DNA from: Aquimarina rhabdastrellae | GTDB taxonomy: Bacteria > Bacteroidota > Bacteroidia > Flavobacteriales > Flavobacteriaceae | Length of the DNA: 64,000 bases | Reading direction: 5' to 3' | Assembly (NCBI GenBank): GCA_947387485.1 | Contig: CANDNT010000004.1 | Location: 124,001 to 188,000 of the forward strand | In this document: piece after piece, positions 34,493-42,802 of the stretch | Numbering within the stretch: position 1 is the stretch's first letter | How the letters are laid out: each line of letters starts with the position of its first letter | Notes under the pieces: model-generated | The model's input: the letters and a program-made list of their open reading frames with translations, nothing else | Told to the model about the DNA's origin: nothing | Database searches by the model: none | Program-made: the position numbers and the translations under genes

Positions 34493-35194
34493 TTAATCTT
34501 TTATATAGCCTTGTAGTTCTCTTATTTTTGCTTCTGTATTAAATACTCCTCCATAGTATACTGTTACAGTTTCTGAAGTATCATCTTTTACTCCTCTAGA
34601 TGAAACACAAAGATGCTTTGCTTCTATGATCACAGCTACGTCTCTTGTATCTAATATGTTCTCTAATTCTTTTCCTATTTGATTTGTTAATCGTTCTTGT
34701 ACTTGTGGTCGCTTAGCATAATATTGTACAATACGATTGAGTTTTGATAAACCTATTACTTTACCCGAAGAGATATATGCAATATGAGCTTTACCTATTA
34801 TAGGAACAAAATGATGTTCGCAATTAGAATAGAAACTTATATTCTTCTCTACCAACATTTGATGGTATTTATACGTATTATTAAATAATGCGATTTTAGG
34901 TTTATTTTTAGGATCTAAGCCAGAAAAAATCTCCTCGATATACATTTTAGCAACTCTATCTGGTGTTCCCTTTAAGGAGTCATCTGTAAGATCTAATCCT
35001 AAAACATCCATTATTTCGCTAAAAAGCACACTAATCTTTTCCTTCTTTTCTTCATTGGTTAATGTAAAGGCATCTTCTTTTAAAGGTGTTTCTAGGCTAG
35101 TAAACATATGTTCATCTCCTATTTCATCTATCGTAAAATCAATCAAATTTGATTCTTCAATAAGGGTATTCTGCATAATTTCGTTCTGTTTCAT
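34493..35194 (-). CDS. folE: GTP cyclohydrolase I
   Basis: 233 residues. Zinc ligands are visible in 'YSNCEHHFVPIIGKAHIAY' (C, H) and 'AKHLCVSSRGVKDDTSET' (C), plus 'KVIGLSKLNRIVQYYAKRPQ'. It opens GTP to 7,8-dihydroneopterin triphosphate, the common precursor of folate and reduced pterins. The N-terminal ~45 residues are an extra acidic extension. From ATG 35194 the gene overlaps the PTPS gene by 38 bases; an alternative ATG at 35107 falls after that gene's end. FolE with PTPS indicates dedicated pterin synthesis. Confidence 0.92.
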   Translation of the reverse strand: MKQNEIMQNTLIEESNLIDFTIDEIGDEHMFTSLETPLKEDAFTLTNEEKKEKISVLFSEIMDVLGLDLTDDSLKGTPDRVAKMYIEEIFSGLDPKNKPKIALFNNTYKYHQMLVEKNISFYSNCEHHFVPIIGKAHIAYISSGKVIGLSKLNRIVQYYAKRPQVQERLTNQIGKELENILDTRDVAVIIEAKHLCVSSRGVKDDTSETVTVYYGGVFNTEAKIRELQGYIKD

Positions 35195-35579
35195 ATAGCT
35201 TAATTTTTAATTCTAATGCTGGATCAATATGTGATCGTAATCTATCATAAATTACCATTGCAATATGTTCTACTGTAGGATTCAAATTTTTAAAATCTTC
35301 TACTTCTAGATTAAGGTTTTTATGATCCAAAGGGGTTAATATATTAGTCTTTATCAATTCTGATAAAACTTTTGTATCCATTACATAGCCGGTTTCTGGA
35401 TTGCATATACCTATTATTTTAACTTCAAGGTCATAGTTATGCCCATGATAATGAGGGTTATTACATTTACCAAAAACTTCTTTATTTTTTTCGTCGCTCC
35501 AATGTGCATTATGTAATCGATGTGCTGCATTGAAATGTTCTTTTCGTATAATTGCTGTACGATATTGAGGAGTTTTCAT
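35157..35579 (-). CDS. 6-pyruvoyl-tetrahydropterin synthase (eukaryote-type motif)
   Basis: 140 residues. The site 'GKCNNPHYHGHNYDLEV' has Cys-x5-HGH, the spacing of animal PTPS, whereas E. coli QueD has Cys-x3-HGH. First zinc histidine is in 'EHFNAAHRLHN'; the glutamate is near the C-terminal 'KLYETERN'. The enzyme converts dihydroneopterin triphosphate to 6-pyruvoyl-tetrahydropterin (biopterin route); QueD activity cannot be excluded. Downstream FolE provides its substrate. No queuosine genes are adjacent. Located in the photolyase operon. Confidence 0.82.
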   Translation of the reverse strand: MKTPQYRTAIIRKEHFNAAHRLHNAHWSDEKNKEVFGKCNNPHYHGHNYDLEVKIIGICNPETGYVMDTKVLSELIKTNILTPLDHKNLNLEVEDFKNLNPTVEHIAMVIYDRLRSHIDPALELKIKLYETERNYAEYPY

Positions 35580-35586
35580 TTTATGT

Positions 35587-35856
35587 TTATATACGCTTAC
35601 TTATTTTGTTTAATGATATATTACGTTGTCTATTACATTTGAATCTACCTTTTTCAAAACTTCTTCTCTTTAAATGTTTGGTAACTCTTCCTTGTACTCG
35701 TTTTCTCCATCTATTAAAACTTGATCGTTTTAATTCTTTTCTCATAAGTGAAATCACTTGAGATTCATTTAATCCAAATTGATACTTAATAGCTTCAAAA
35801 GGTGTTCTATCTTCCCATGCCATTTCTATGATTCGATCTAATGTTCTATCTGTCAT
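35587..35856 (-). CDS. TIGR03643 family small basic protein
   Basis: 89 residues. The N-terminal half holds a helix-turn-helix-like 'TLDRIIEMAWEDRTPFEAI' and 'GLNESQVISLMRKELKRSSF', the signature of the TIGR03643 family; the C-terminal ~40 residues are Arg/Lys-rich. Members occur beside photolyase/cryptochrome genes in Bacteroidetes and Proteobacteria, with no known function. It overlaps the upstream hypothetical gene by 11 bases and precedes PTPS by 7. A nucleic-acid-binding role is suggested by charge only. Confidence 0.75.
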   Translation of the reverse strand: MTDRTLDRIIEMAWEDRTPFEAIKYQFGLNESQVISLMRKELKRSSFNRWRKRVQGRVTKHLKRRSFEKGRFKCNRQRNISLNKISKRI

Positions 35857-36277
35857 AAAAATCGCTATTATTTTTCCCCAATACTTCTATTCTCATTTGT
35901 TTCATTTTCTCTATAAACACGTTATTTTCTTTATAACTTTTTAGTTTAAATTGTATATACTGTCCTTGAGCATGTAGGCTAAAAAATTCTGTTTTATAGT
36001 ACACCAACTGGTAATATGGTATACACCATGTATATGTTTGATGTAATTGTTTTATATGAGTTAATATTCCTTGTGGCCTCAATTCTATATTTGCATAATT
36101 AAGATCACTATTTTCAATTAACTTTTTATTGATCATATTGCTTGCTTTAACTATAATCATTCTTGACGAACCTACTCCTTTAAGTTTAAGTTTTTGCCAA
36201 ATAGAAAATGGTTTCCCGACCAATTCATTAATTCTTTTTGTTATCTCAGGTTCTTCATATGTAGTTTCAATAATCAT
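35846..36277 (-). CDS. Hypothetical protein of the photolyase operon, 143 aa
   Basis: I do not recognise the family. The protein is soluble, basic and mixed alpha/beta ('SRMIIVKASNMINKKLI', 'TYTWCIPYYQLVYYKTEFF'), with many aromatics. Its ATG overlaps the photolyase stop by 4 bases (ATGA) and its end overlaps the TIGR03643 gene by 11, so it is translationally tied to both. By position it may help photolyase assembly, chromophore loading or DNA repair; inference only. Confidence 0.6.
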   Translation of the reverse strand: MIIETTYEEPEITKRINELVGKPFSIWQKLKLKGVGSSRMIIVKASNMINKKLIENSDLNYANIELRPQGILTHIKQLHQTYTWCIPYYQLVYYKTEFFSLHAQGQYIQFKLKSYKENNVFIEKMKQMRIEVLGKNNSDFYDR

Positions 36278-37761
36278 GAGCTTCTAGTTTTACGATTCAT
36301 TAAAGTATGCCTAAGTAGAATTCGCTTACTTTCTTCTATTACCAATTTATCTGTTCTCAGTTTCCATAAAGTATCACTTGCTCGTTTACGATTTAATTTC
36401 ATATCAATAATTGGATAAGGATATGCTTCTCCTAATCTAAAATTATATAATCCTTGTTCTAGCGAAGTCATTAAATACGGTTCATGTATAAATCGTGTAT
36501 CAAGTGATGCTAACTCTGGCACCCAAGCTTTAATAAACGCTGCATCTGGATCATGTTCTAGTCCGTTTTTTATAGGATTATATATACGTAAAGTGTTGAT
36601 TCCTGTCTCTCCTGCTTGCATTTGTAATTGAGGAAAATGAATTCCTGGTTCAAAATCTAGAAATTGTCTGGATAAATGTATTGTTGCTTCTTGCCAAGGT
36701 TGCCATAATAAATGTGTAAAAAAAGAAACGACCATTGCTCTCATTCTAAAATTGAGATAGCCAGTAGTATTCAAACATCGCATACATGCATCAACGATAG
36801 GCACTCCAGTATTCCCTGTTTTCCAAGCTTCTTGAAACTCTTGAGATATTTTCTTTTTAAGTTTATGAAATCCTTTATTTACACTTGCTTTTTCCATCAC
36901 GTATTCCATTTCAAATTTTTGTATAAAATGTGCCTGCCATCGCAATCGCGCCATAAACCCATCTAAAGTTCGTTTTTTAGGACTAACTTTCCGTAAGGCT
37001 TTTGCTTCTTGCCATACTTCTCTTATCGATAAATTACCCCAAGCAAAATATGGTGATAATCGACTACAACCTGTACGAGATCCTTGCGGTTTAGAAATAT
37101 CTGAAGCATAATTTTGATATCGCTCTTCAAAAAATGAAGCTTTATAACGAAGCGCCATTTGTCGTCCTCCTTTTTGAAAAGGTGTTTTTAATATCGTATG
37201 GAGTGATACTGTTTTAAAATGTTTGTTAATGTTCTCTATTACTTCATTTGAAATAAAATTCTCTTTCTGTGGGTTAAACTTATATGTGTTGGTTTTCATA
37301 TAATCTTCCCATTGTATACCCCAATCTAATCTATTTTGTATTCCTCTTTGTACTCCATTATTTATATTCTCGATCCATTTAATCTTATTATTTTTACAAT
37401 ACCTATTAAATTTTTTATCTCGCTGATATGTTATTAATATTCCCGTTTCTTGATGTGAATAAACAGTATCTATAAAAAACAATTCTTGCAATTTATTCAT
37501 CACTGAGATCATATCTGATTGTACAGCCAACACTTGAGTATTATAACTTTGTAATTTTGTATTTATAGCTACAATTGATTGTTTTATAAAATCCCAATGT
37601 CGTTTACTATAATGAGTATCATTAAGTAATAATTCTTCAAACACATATAACAATAAGATACGCTTACCACTAGCAATAGCATTACTTATTGCTTCGTTAT
37701 CTTCTAAACGTAGATCCCTTTTAAACCAAACAATTACAATATGTTCTTTTTTATTATACAT
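36274..37761 (-). CDS. Deoxyribodipyrimidine photolyase/cryptochrome, intact
   Basis: 495 residues. The N-terminal alpha/beta domain starts 'VIVWFKRDLRLEDNEAI'. The C-terminal FAD domain shows 'GVPIVDACMRCLNTTGYLNF', 'RMRAMVVSFFTHLLWQPWQE' and 'AGETGINTLRIYNPIKNG'. It binds FAD and uses blue light to split pyrimidine dimers; subclass cannot be fixed by eye. It is the only full-length photolyase here: the two upstream photolyase-type genes are broken. Its start overlaps the end of the FeS-photolyase remnant by 8 bases and it couples to the hypothetical downstream gene. Confidence 0.88.
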   Translation of the reverse strand: MYNKKEHIVIVWFKRDLRLEDNEAISNAIASGKRILLLYVFEELLLNDTHYSKRHWDFIKQSIVAINTKLQSYNTQVLAVQSDMISVMNKLQELFFIDTVYSHQETGILITYQRDKKFNRYCKNNKIKWIENINNGVQRGIQNRLDWGIQWEDYMKTNTYKFNPQKENFISNEVIENINKHFKTVSLHTILKTPFQKGGRQMALRYKASFFEERYQNYASDISKPQGSRTGCSRLSPYFAWGNLSIREVWQEAKALRKVSPKKRTLDGFMARLRWQAHFIQKFEMEYVMEKASVNKGFHKLKKKISQEFQEAWKTGNTGVPIVDACMRCLNTTGYLNFRMRAMVVSFFTHLLWQPWQEATIHLSRQFLDFEPGIHFPQLQMQAGETGINTLRIYNPIKNGLEHDPDAAFIKAWVPELASLDTRFIHEPYLMTSLEQGLYNFRLGEAYPYPIIDMKLNRKRASDTLWKLRTDKLVIEESKRILLRHTLMNRKTRSS

Positions 37762-38302
37762 CCTGTGTTGTTATGATGTGCATTGCCCTTTTCTTGATTT
37801 TTTCACGCTCTTCAATCGGAATCTTATTTAGAATACTGTACATCATTTTCATTCTTCTATTCTTAGCAAGTTTTTCTCGATGTATCTCTAAAAAATTCCA
37901 ATACAAACTATTAAAAGGACAGGAGTCACTTTCTATTCTCGTTTTGTGATTATAGGTACAACTCGTACAGTAATTACTCATTTTATTGATATAGCTTGCC
38001 GATGAGATATACGGTTTTGTTGCTATTAACCCACTATCTGCATATTGGCTCATGCCTCTCGTGTTAGGTAGTTGTACCCATTCTATAGCATCTATATATA
38101 CACCTAAGTACCAAGCATCTACTTGACTAGGGTTTACCATAGATAATAATGCATAATTACCTAAAACCATTAAGCGTTGAATGTGATGTGCATATGCATT
38201 ATCTAATGAATTTTGAACTGCATGTTTTATACAATTCATATTTGTATGAGCATTCCAGTAAAAATCTGGTAGTTCTTGATTGTGATTAATGAGTATAAAC
38301 AC
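37754..38302 (-). pseudogene. C-terminal remnant of an iron-sulfur (6-4) photolyase
   Basis: A 182-codon frame starting at GTG 38302 encodes only the C-terminal part of an FeS-BCP/PhrB-type photolyase, which is about 510 residues when complete. Clear landmarks are 'MNCIKHAVQNSLDNAYAHHI', 'WYLGVYIDAIEWVQLPNTRG', 'MSQYADSGLIATKPYISSAS' and the cluster cysteines 'YCTSCTYNHKTRIESDSCP'; with the cysteine in 'MNCIKH' all four cluster ligands are present. The N-terminal ~330 residues, including the antenna domain and part of the FAD pocket, are missing, and a stop lies two codons before the GTG. It abuts the CRY-DASH remnant in another reading frame. Probably non-functional. Confidence 0.8.
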
Positions 38303-38623
38303 ATTTTATATCATACTTTTTTGCAAGTAATTTTATAACCGCTATAGGTTCTTTTAAACTAACTTCAAGGGGAACCAATAGATCCGATAGGTTTTTTCTT
38401 AGATTACAAAGACTCTCTAATAGAAATTTTGCTCTATATACTTCTAGTTTTCTAATCCCTAATTCATTACTATCAAAAATCTTATCATCAAAACAATATA
38501 ATCCAATAACACTTTTATGATTGTCTAATGCTTGTTTTAGTACATTATTATCATGTATTCTTAAGTCATTCTTAAGTCATTTTTAAACCATACTAATGCT
38601 ACATCATCAGCTTCATTATTCAT
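38286..38623 (-). pseudogene. N-terminal remnant of a CRY-DASH-like gene with frameshift
   Basis: ATG 38623 reads MNNEADDVALVWFKNDLR and then hits TAA at 38561 after 20 codons. The cause is an 11-bp tandem duplication (cttaagtcatt at 38560-38570 and again at 38571-38581). Removing one copy restores a frame that continues for about 90 codons: 'IHDNNVLKQALDNHKSVIGL', 'YRAKFLLESLCNLRKNL', ending 'YDIKCVYTH' with TAA at 38286. The 'FLLESLCNLRKNL' segment is typical of CRY-DASH. The FAD domain is absent and the remnant ends at the FeS-photolyase piece. It starts 20 bases after the flavin reductase gene, so it was part of the same operon. Confidence 0.8.
38560..38581. repeat. 11-bp tandem duplication that breaks the CRY-DASH frame
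   Basis: Two perfect head-to-tail copies of cttaagtcatt. Eleven is not a multiple of three, so the duplication shifts the frame; with a single copy the reading of a photolyase N-terminal domain is continuous. Confidence 0.85.
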
Positions 38624-38642
38624 TTCTTTATAACATTCATTT

Positions 38643-39296
38643 TCAATTATTATTGGTCTCAAATTGAGCTAAGACATCTTGTCTTGGCCGTTGATAATCA
38701 TATCTTCTACGTTCTTTTGGAGTAGCATAAGCATCTAATCCATTGATTGCTGTTACATTTCCTTCAACTAAATCAACAAATCCATCATGTTTTATGAGGT
38801 TTTCTTTAATAAACAATGCTTCTATCGATCCTATAAGCAAAATAGTATCATTAGATTTAATATAATATTCTTCTTCATACTTCATCAATAACTGTACAGG
38901 AGCATTTTTTACAAAAGGCACATCCCATTCATCTCTATATTGAGGAGTTAACTTCGTTGCATCAAATTCTGAGAATTCCAAAGGGTATTTAGCAGATGTA
39001 TGGTGTGCCTCTTGAGTTATTTCTTCATGTATATGATTTATAGTATAATACTTTGTTTCTTTTATATTTTTATACGTATCTCTAGGTACTGTTAATGGTC
39101 TAAAAACCATTCCCATTAAAGGAGGTGCTGACCCCATATGTACTACAGAACTAAATACTGCTACATTAGGTCTTTTATTATTAGAAATTGATCCTATGAG
39201 ATTAGCAGGTTTAAATCCAGAACAACTGTTGATTAAATTAATTTTATAGAGATGCTCTAATGCATCAATTTCTGATCTTAAAAATCTTTTCATCAT
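38643..39296 (-). CDS. Flavin reductase-like domain protein
   Basis: 217 residues. The FMN-binding split-barrel pattern is seen in 'GFKPANLIGSISNNKRPNVA', 'MVFRPLTVPRDTYKNIKETK' and 'YTINHIHEEITQEAHHTSAK'. Such flavoproteins use NAD(P)H-reduced FMN or store flavin; in photolyase clusters a supply of reduced flavin would keep FAD active (inference). It overlaps the ABC1-kinase stop by 4 bases (TGA/ATG) and is followed 20 bases on by the broken CRY-DASH gene. Confidence 0.8.
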   Translation of the reverse strand: MMKRFLRSEIDALEHLYKINLINSCSGFKPANLIGSISNNKRPNVAVFSSVVHMGSAPPLMGMVFRPLTVPRDTYKNIKETKYYTINHIHEEITQEAHHTSAKYPLEFSEFDATKLTPQYRDEWDVPFVKNAPVQLLMKYEEEYYIKSNDTILLIGSIEALFIKENLIKHDGFVDLVEGNVTAINGLDAYATPKERRRYDYQRPRQDVLAQFETNNN

Positions 39297-40615
39297 CTAT
39301 TTTCATTCAGTTTTTTAAACCTATTAATCTCTATGTGATTTGCTTTTAAATCATGCATTAAATTATATAGTCCAAAAAATGCTCTATTCATATAAATAAA
39401 GTGTTTAGAGCCTCTATTTCCATTCATTTTTCGCAATGTAGTATCCTTTGAATAGCGTTCACCAAGTTTTGCTATTTTCCCAAAAAAGTCACCATCAGAG
39501 AAATCAAAATAAACTTCATGAAAAGGTTGTGTAAATAAGCTAAGCATCTCATGAAACATCGCAGAAAAGAATTTCTTTTCTTGAGGAGTATCATCTTCTT
39601 TCAAAATTTCTAATTCATAAAGTTTTTGTTTAAAAACCTCTGGATTTGATAACTTCTCTTTTTCTGCAAGTTCAAAATATGGTTCATAAAATGTTTGGGG
39701 AATAGCCTTTACACAACCAAAATCTAAGATGACCAGTTGATCATCTGGGGTAATCAAGAAGTTTCCTGGATGTGGATCTGCGTGTACTTTTCGTAAACAG
39801 TGGATTTGATGCATATAAAAATCCCATAAAGCTTGTCCTATTTTATTAGATTTATTTACATCATTATTACGTGCGGTAAATTCAGATAAATGTTCTCCTT
39901 TCATCCAATCCATCGTAATAATTCTATCCGACGATAATTGGGGATAATACTCTGGAAAGATCACATTAGGAATATGTTTACAGGCTTTGGCAAGTTCTTC
40001 GCTTTGCTTGATTTCTAATATATAATCTGTTTCTTCTTCAAGCTTTTGTTCTACTTCTTTAAAATATTTATCAGAGCCTTTTCCTTCTATATTAAACATT
40101 TTCATCGCAATAGGTTTGACCAATGCTAGATCTGAAGCTATACTTTGAGCTACACCTGGATATTGTATTTTCACAGCTAATTTTTTCCCATCTTTTTTTG
40201 CCAAGTGTACTTGTCCTATACTTGCTGCATTAATAGCATTGGTATCAAAACTATCATAAAGCTCTTGCGGAGATTGACCAAAATACTTTTTAAAAGTCTT
40301 GATCACTAAAGGTGGCGATAATGGTGGTACCGAAAATTGAGATAAAGAAAATTTCTCTACATAGGCATTGGGTAGTAGATTCTTTTCCATACTCAGCATT
40401 TGTGCCACTTTAAGAGCACTACCTTTTAAGTTCTTCAATCCATTATAAATATCTTCTGCATTTGCATTATTTAATTTCTCTTTGGCTGAATTTTCATTAC
40501 TTACAATACGGTCGCCATAATATTTGATATAATTTATCCCAACTTTTGCTCCTGTTTCAATTAGTTTTGAAGCACGTTGTATTTTTGTAATCGGTATACT
40601 ATCTATTGTCTTCAT
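39293..40615 (-). CDS. ABC1/UbiB-like (AarF) atypical kinase
   Basis: 440 residues. The kinase-like core shows the A-rich loop 'INAASIGQVHLAKKDG' (in place of the usual Gly-rich loop), a lysine in 'KLAVKIQYPG', the catalytic 'VHADPHPGNFLI' and the metal motif 'VILDFGCVK'. The family's KxGQ motif is changed to 'KVAQ' ('SALKVAQMLSME'), an Ala for Gly. Members regulate quinone biosynthesis or isoprenoid lipids as ATPases. It follows the TetR gene by 3 bases and overlaps the flavin reductase, so it is part of this photolyase-pterin operon. Its job here is unknown. Confidence 0.85.
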   Translation of the reverse strand: MKTIDSIPITKIQRASKLIETGAKVGINYIKYYGDRIVSNENSAKEKLNNANAEDIYNGLKNLKGSALKVAQMLSMEKNLLPNAYVEKFSLSQFSVPPLSPPLVIKTFKKYFGQSPQELYDSFDTNAINAASIGQVHLAKKDGKKLAVKIQYPGVAQSIASDLALVKPIAMKMFNIEGKGSDKYFKEVEQKLEEETDYILEIKQSEELAKACKHIPNVIFPEYYPQLSSDRIITMDWMKGEHLSEFTARNNDVNKSNKIGQALWDFYMHQIHCLRKVHADPHPGNFLITPDDQLVILDFGCVKAIPQTFYEPYFELAEKEKLSNPEVFKQKLYELEILKEDDTPQEKKFFSAMFHEMLSLFTQPFHEVYFDFSDGDFFGKIAKLGERYSKDTTLRKMNGNRGSKHFIYMNRAFFGLYNLMHDLKANHIEINRFKKLNENR

Positions 40616-40618
40616 ATA

Positions 40619-41272
40619 TCATCTTCTTAAGTTTTCTTTAAATAAAAATTTACCCAAATCCATTACACTTTTTATAGGCTTGATATTCATTAAATCAAAG
40701 CAAGCTGTAACAGATTTCTCTATAAATACATCAGTTTTTTCAAATCTCTCTGAAGTATCTTTCTTCCAATAATTGATAAAAATTATCAATTGCCCCCAGC
40801 CTAATTCTTCTATCTTTTTATCCTGAAACCTATTTAAATTCTTATTCTTTAATTCCAACTTCTCTATTTCTAAACCACTCATAAATTCTTTCACATTTTT
40901 TCTAAGTCCTGAAAAAAGCGAAATACTGTGACTTATGCTTGTTTGTTTTTGAAGTACATATAGTACAAAGCTTCTATTTACCGTAAGTATCTCAAAAAAA
41001 GTATAATAAAAACTCAGTAATTGATCCTTGGCTTGAAACGTATGATAGGCTTCATTTTTATGTAATAATGCTATAGTATGATTATAAAAGGCAGTAAAAA
41101 CATGTTTTTCTAAAACTTCAAAGGAAGCAAAAAACGTGTAGAACTCTGATTCCTCTATTCCACATTCTTTAGCAAATACATATACATTTTCTGGTGCTTT
41201 ACCCTGCTTTAAGACAAAATCCATATAGGCTGATACCAATTGCATCTTATCCATTTTAACTTCCTGACTCAT
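40619..41272 (-). CDS. TetR family regulator of the photolyase operon
   Basis: 217 residues from ATG 41272; a TTG at 41299 in the same frame is unlikely. The N-terminal region is a degenerate TetR helix-turn-helix ('VYVFAKECGIEESEFYTFF'), and the rest is helical. It is the first gene of the run that continues with the ABC1 kinase 3 bases downstream and ends at tspO, so it probably controls its own operon, possibly in response to a light- or stress-generated compound. Such TetR-ABC1-photolyase orders recur in flavobacteria (from general knowledge, not checked here). Confidence 0.75.
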   Translation of the reverse strand: MSQEVKMDKMQLVSAYMDFVLKQGKAPENVYVFAKECGIEESEFYTFFASFEVLEKHVFTAFYNHTIALLHKNEAYHTFQAKDQLLSFYYTFFEILTVNRSFVLYVLQKQTSISHSISLFSGLRKNVKEFMSGLEIEKLELKNKNLNRFQDKKIEELGWGQLIIFINYWKKDTSERFEKTDVFIEKSVTACFDLMNIKPIKSVMDLGKFLFKENLRR

Positions 41273-41360
41273 AAGCTTTTTATTTATTTTCTTATTCAAA
41301 AATACAAATTGTTTAACTTTTAAACAAAAAGATTAAACAAAATAATTTTATGCATAAAAA

Positions 41361-41381
41361 AAACCACACTCAGTGCGGTTT
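41361..41381. terminator. Short terminator hairpin downstream of the TolC-family operon side
   Basis: Arms aaaccacac (41361-41369) and gtgcggttt (41373-41381) pair over nine positions with one mismatch and a 3-base loop, bordered by A- and T-rich sequence. It lies in the 133 bases between the TolC gene end (41406) and the TetR start (41272). Confidence 0.55.
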
Positions 41382-41405
41382 AATATTTATGCGTATTAAA
41401 ATTAT

Positions 41406-42800
41406 TTAATTCACAATTCCTCTCACCTCATACAGGTCTGTCAATACTTGAAGTTGTTTAATTCTCAAATCATTTTCTTTCATTTGATTTTGTATGAGTT
41501 TCTGCTCTCTTGAATTAATTAAAAATAAAGAACTCTCTCCTATCTCAAATTTCTTTTCTTCGGCTACTACAAGTTCTTGATACTTTACCGTTATATCCTT
41601 AATTAAATCATATTGTTTGTCAATAGAACTTATTTCTGTTTTTACTGCTTCTAGTTTATTTTGAATCTTATAAGTTGTGGTTAATCTTTCAAAATTAGTT
41701 TCCTCTATTTTAAATTTTGCCAATCTTAAATCTCCTCTTTCTTTCCTTAAAAAAAGTGGAAAATTAAATCTTACAGCTGCTTTATAATTCTCAAAATCTA
41801 TACTACTTATTTGATCATACTCTGGTGTCAAAAAATTATATTGTACTTCAATTTTTGGTAATAGCTTGTTTTGTTTTAATCGTTTTTCTACTTCTAATAT
41901 TTTAATTTTAGTCATTAAACCGTTAAGCTTTGGATGACTATCAATTAAATTTTGTGTGGGTTCATCTTCTTCTATTCCTAATACATTTACAACGTTCTGC
42001 TTATCGATAAGTTCTGGTGTAATTCCTTCTTTTATTTCGATAGGAGTGTTTTCAAACCATAAAAAATTACTTGCATTAAGTAAGGCTTTTTGCTTTTTTA
42101 AGGTTATGGCTTCTAGCTTAAGTCTTCTATTTTGTTCTGTAATCAAAGCTTCAGTAACTAGTATTGCTGGTTTATCTCCTGCTTCTACACTACGTTCTAC
42201 AGCTGTTTTACGTTCAACAGCTTTAGCAACAGCTAATTTTTGTATTTCATATTCATTAGCTGTTTTTAGCCATTCAAAATAGGCTTTACTAGCAGCAACA
42301 AGTATGGTATTAATCGTTAATTCGTTTTCAGCTTTTGTTTGTTCTCTATACAAACGTGCTTTTTTTAAGGTTGCCATTCTATCATTAATCAAGAATCCTC
42401 TAGCTAGATTTACAGAAATCCCTGCACTATATAAACCTTCTTCTGGAACCGTTAAATTAGGATTTAAAAACTCACCTTCGTTTCTTTCGTAACCTACCTT
42501 GGCTTCAATACCATACCAAATAGGTTGTTTTAATGTCGCATTTAATTCATCATAGTATTCTGTTCCTTTAAAGAATTTACGATCGTAATCTGCTATTATT
42601 TTAGGATCAAAATTACCTTTAGCCTTAGTTAACTTAGCATTTGCTTTATCCAATTGTAAATTAGCCTTTTTAACTAATGGATGTTGTTGTTTAACATAGT
42701 TTAAATAGGTTTCAAAACTCAGTTTTTCAATTGTTTGTCCAAAGCTTAATAAAGGAAAAAAGCAAACCAAAAATAAAATGACATAATGTTTCTTCTTCAT
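41406..42800 (-). CDS. TolC family outer-membrane efflux protein
   Basis: 464 residues. Signal peptide ends near 'PLLSFGQ'. The mature chain has the two-repeat outer-membrane-factor pattern of long coiled helices and short barrel strands ('SFETYLNYVKQQHPLVKKAN', 'PKLNGLMTKIKILEVEKRL'). It forms a trimeric channel through the outer membrane. It starts 2 bases after the HlyD gene stop, and the three genes down from 45821 form one exporter. Residues near the middle carry a 'KQNKLLPKIEVQYNF' helix-to-barrel turn. Confidence 0.85.
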   Translation of the reverse strand: MKKKHYVILFLVCFFPLLSFGQTIEKLSFETYLNYVKQQHPLVKKANLQLDKANAKLTKAKGNFDPKIIADYDRKFFKGTEYYDELNATLKQPIWYGIEAKVGYERNEGEFLNPNLTVPEEGLYSAGISVNLARGFLINDRMATLKKARLYREQTKAENELTINTILVAASKAYFEWLKTANEYEIQKLAVAKAVERKTAVERSVEAGDKPAILVTEALITEQNRRLKLEAITLKKQKALLNASNFLWFENTPIEIKEGITPELIDKQNVVNVLGIEEDEPTQNLIDSHPKLNGLMTKIKILEVEKRLKQNKLLPKIEVQYNFLTPEYDQISSIDFENYKAAVRFNFPLFLRKERGDLRLAKFKIEETNFERLTTTYKIQNKLEAVKTEISSIDKQYDLIKDITVKYQELVVAEEKKFEIGESSLFLINSREQKLIQNQMKENDLRIKQLQVLTDLYEVRGIVN

Positions 42801-42802
42801 GT

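Noticed and set aside
35157-35579. Annotation as QueD (queuosine pathway)
   Set aside because: The active-site spacing is Cys-x5-HGH, as in animal PTPS, and no queuosine genes lie nearby. It remains possible but is not preferred.
38560-38581. CRISPR-like or satellite repeat
   Set aside because: Only two 11-bp copies without spacers; it is a simple duplication inside a decayed coding sequence.
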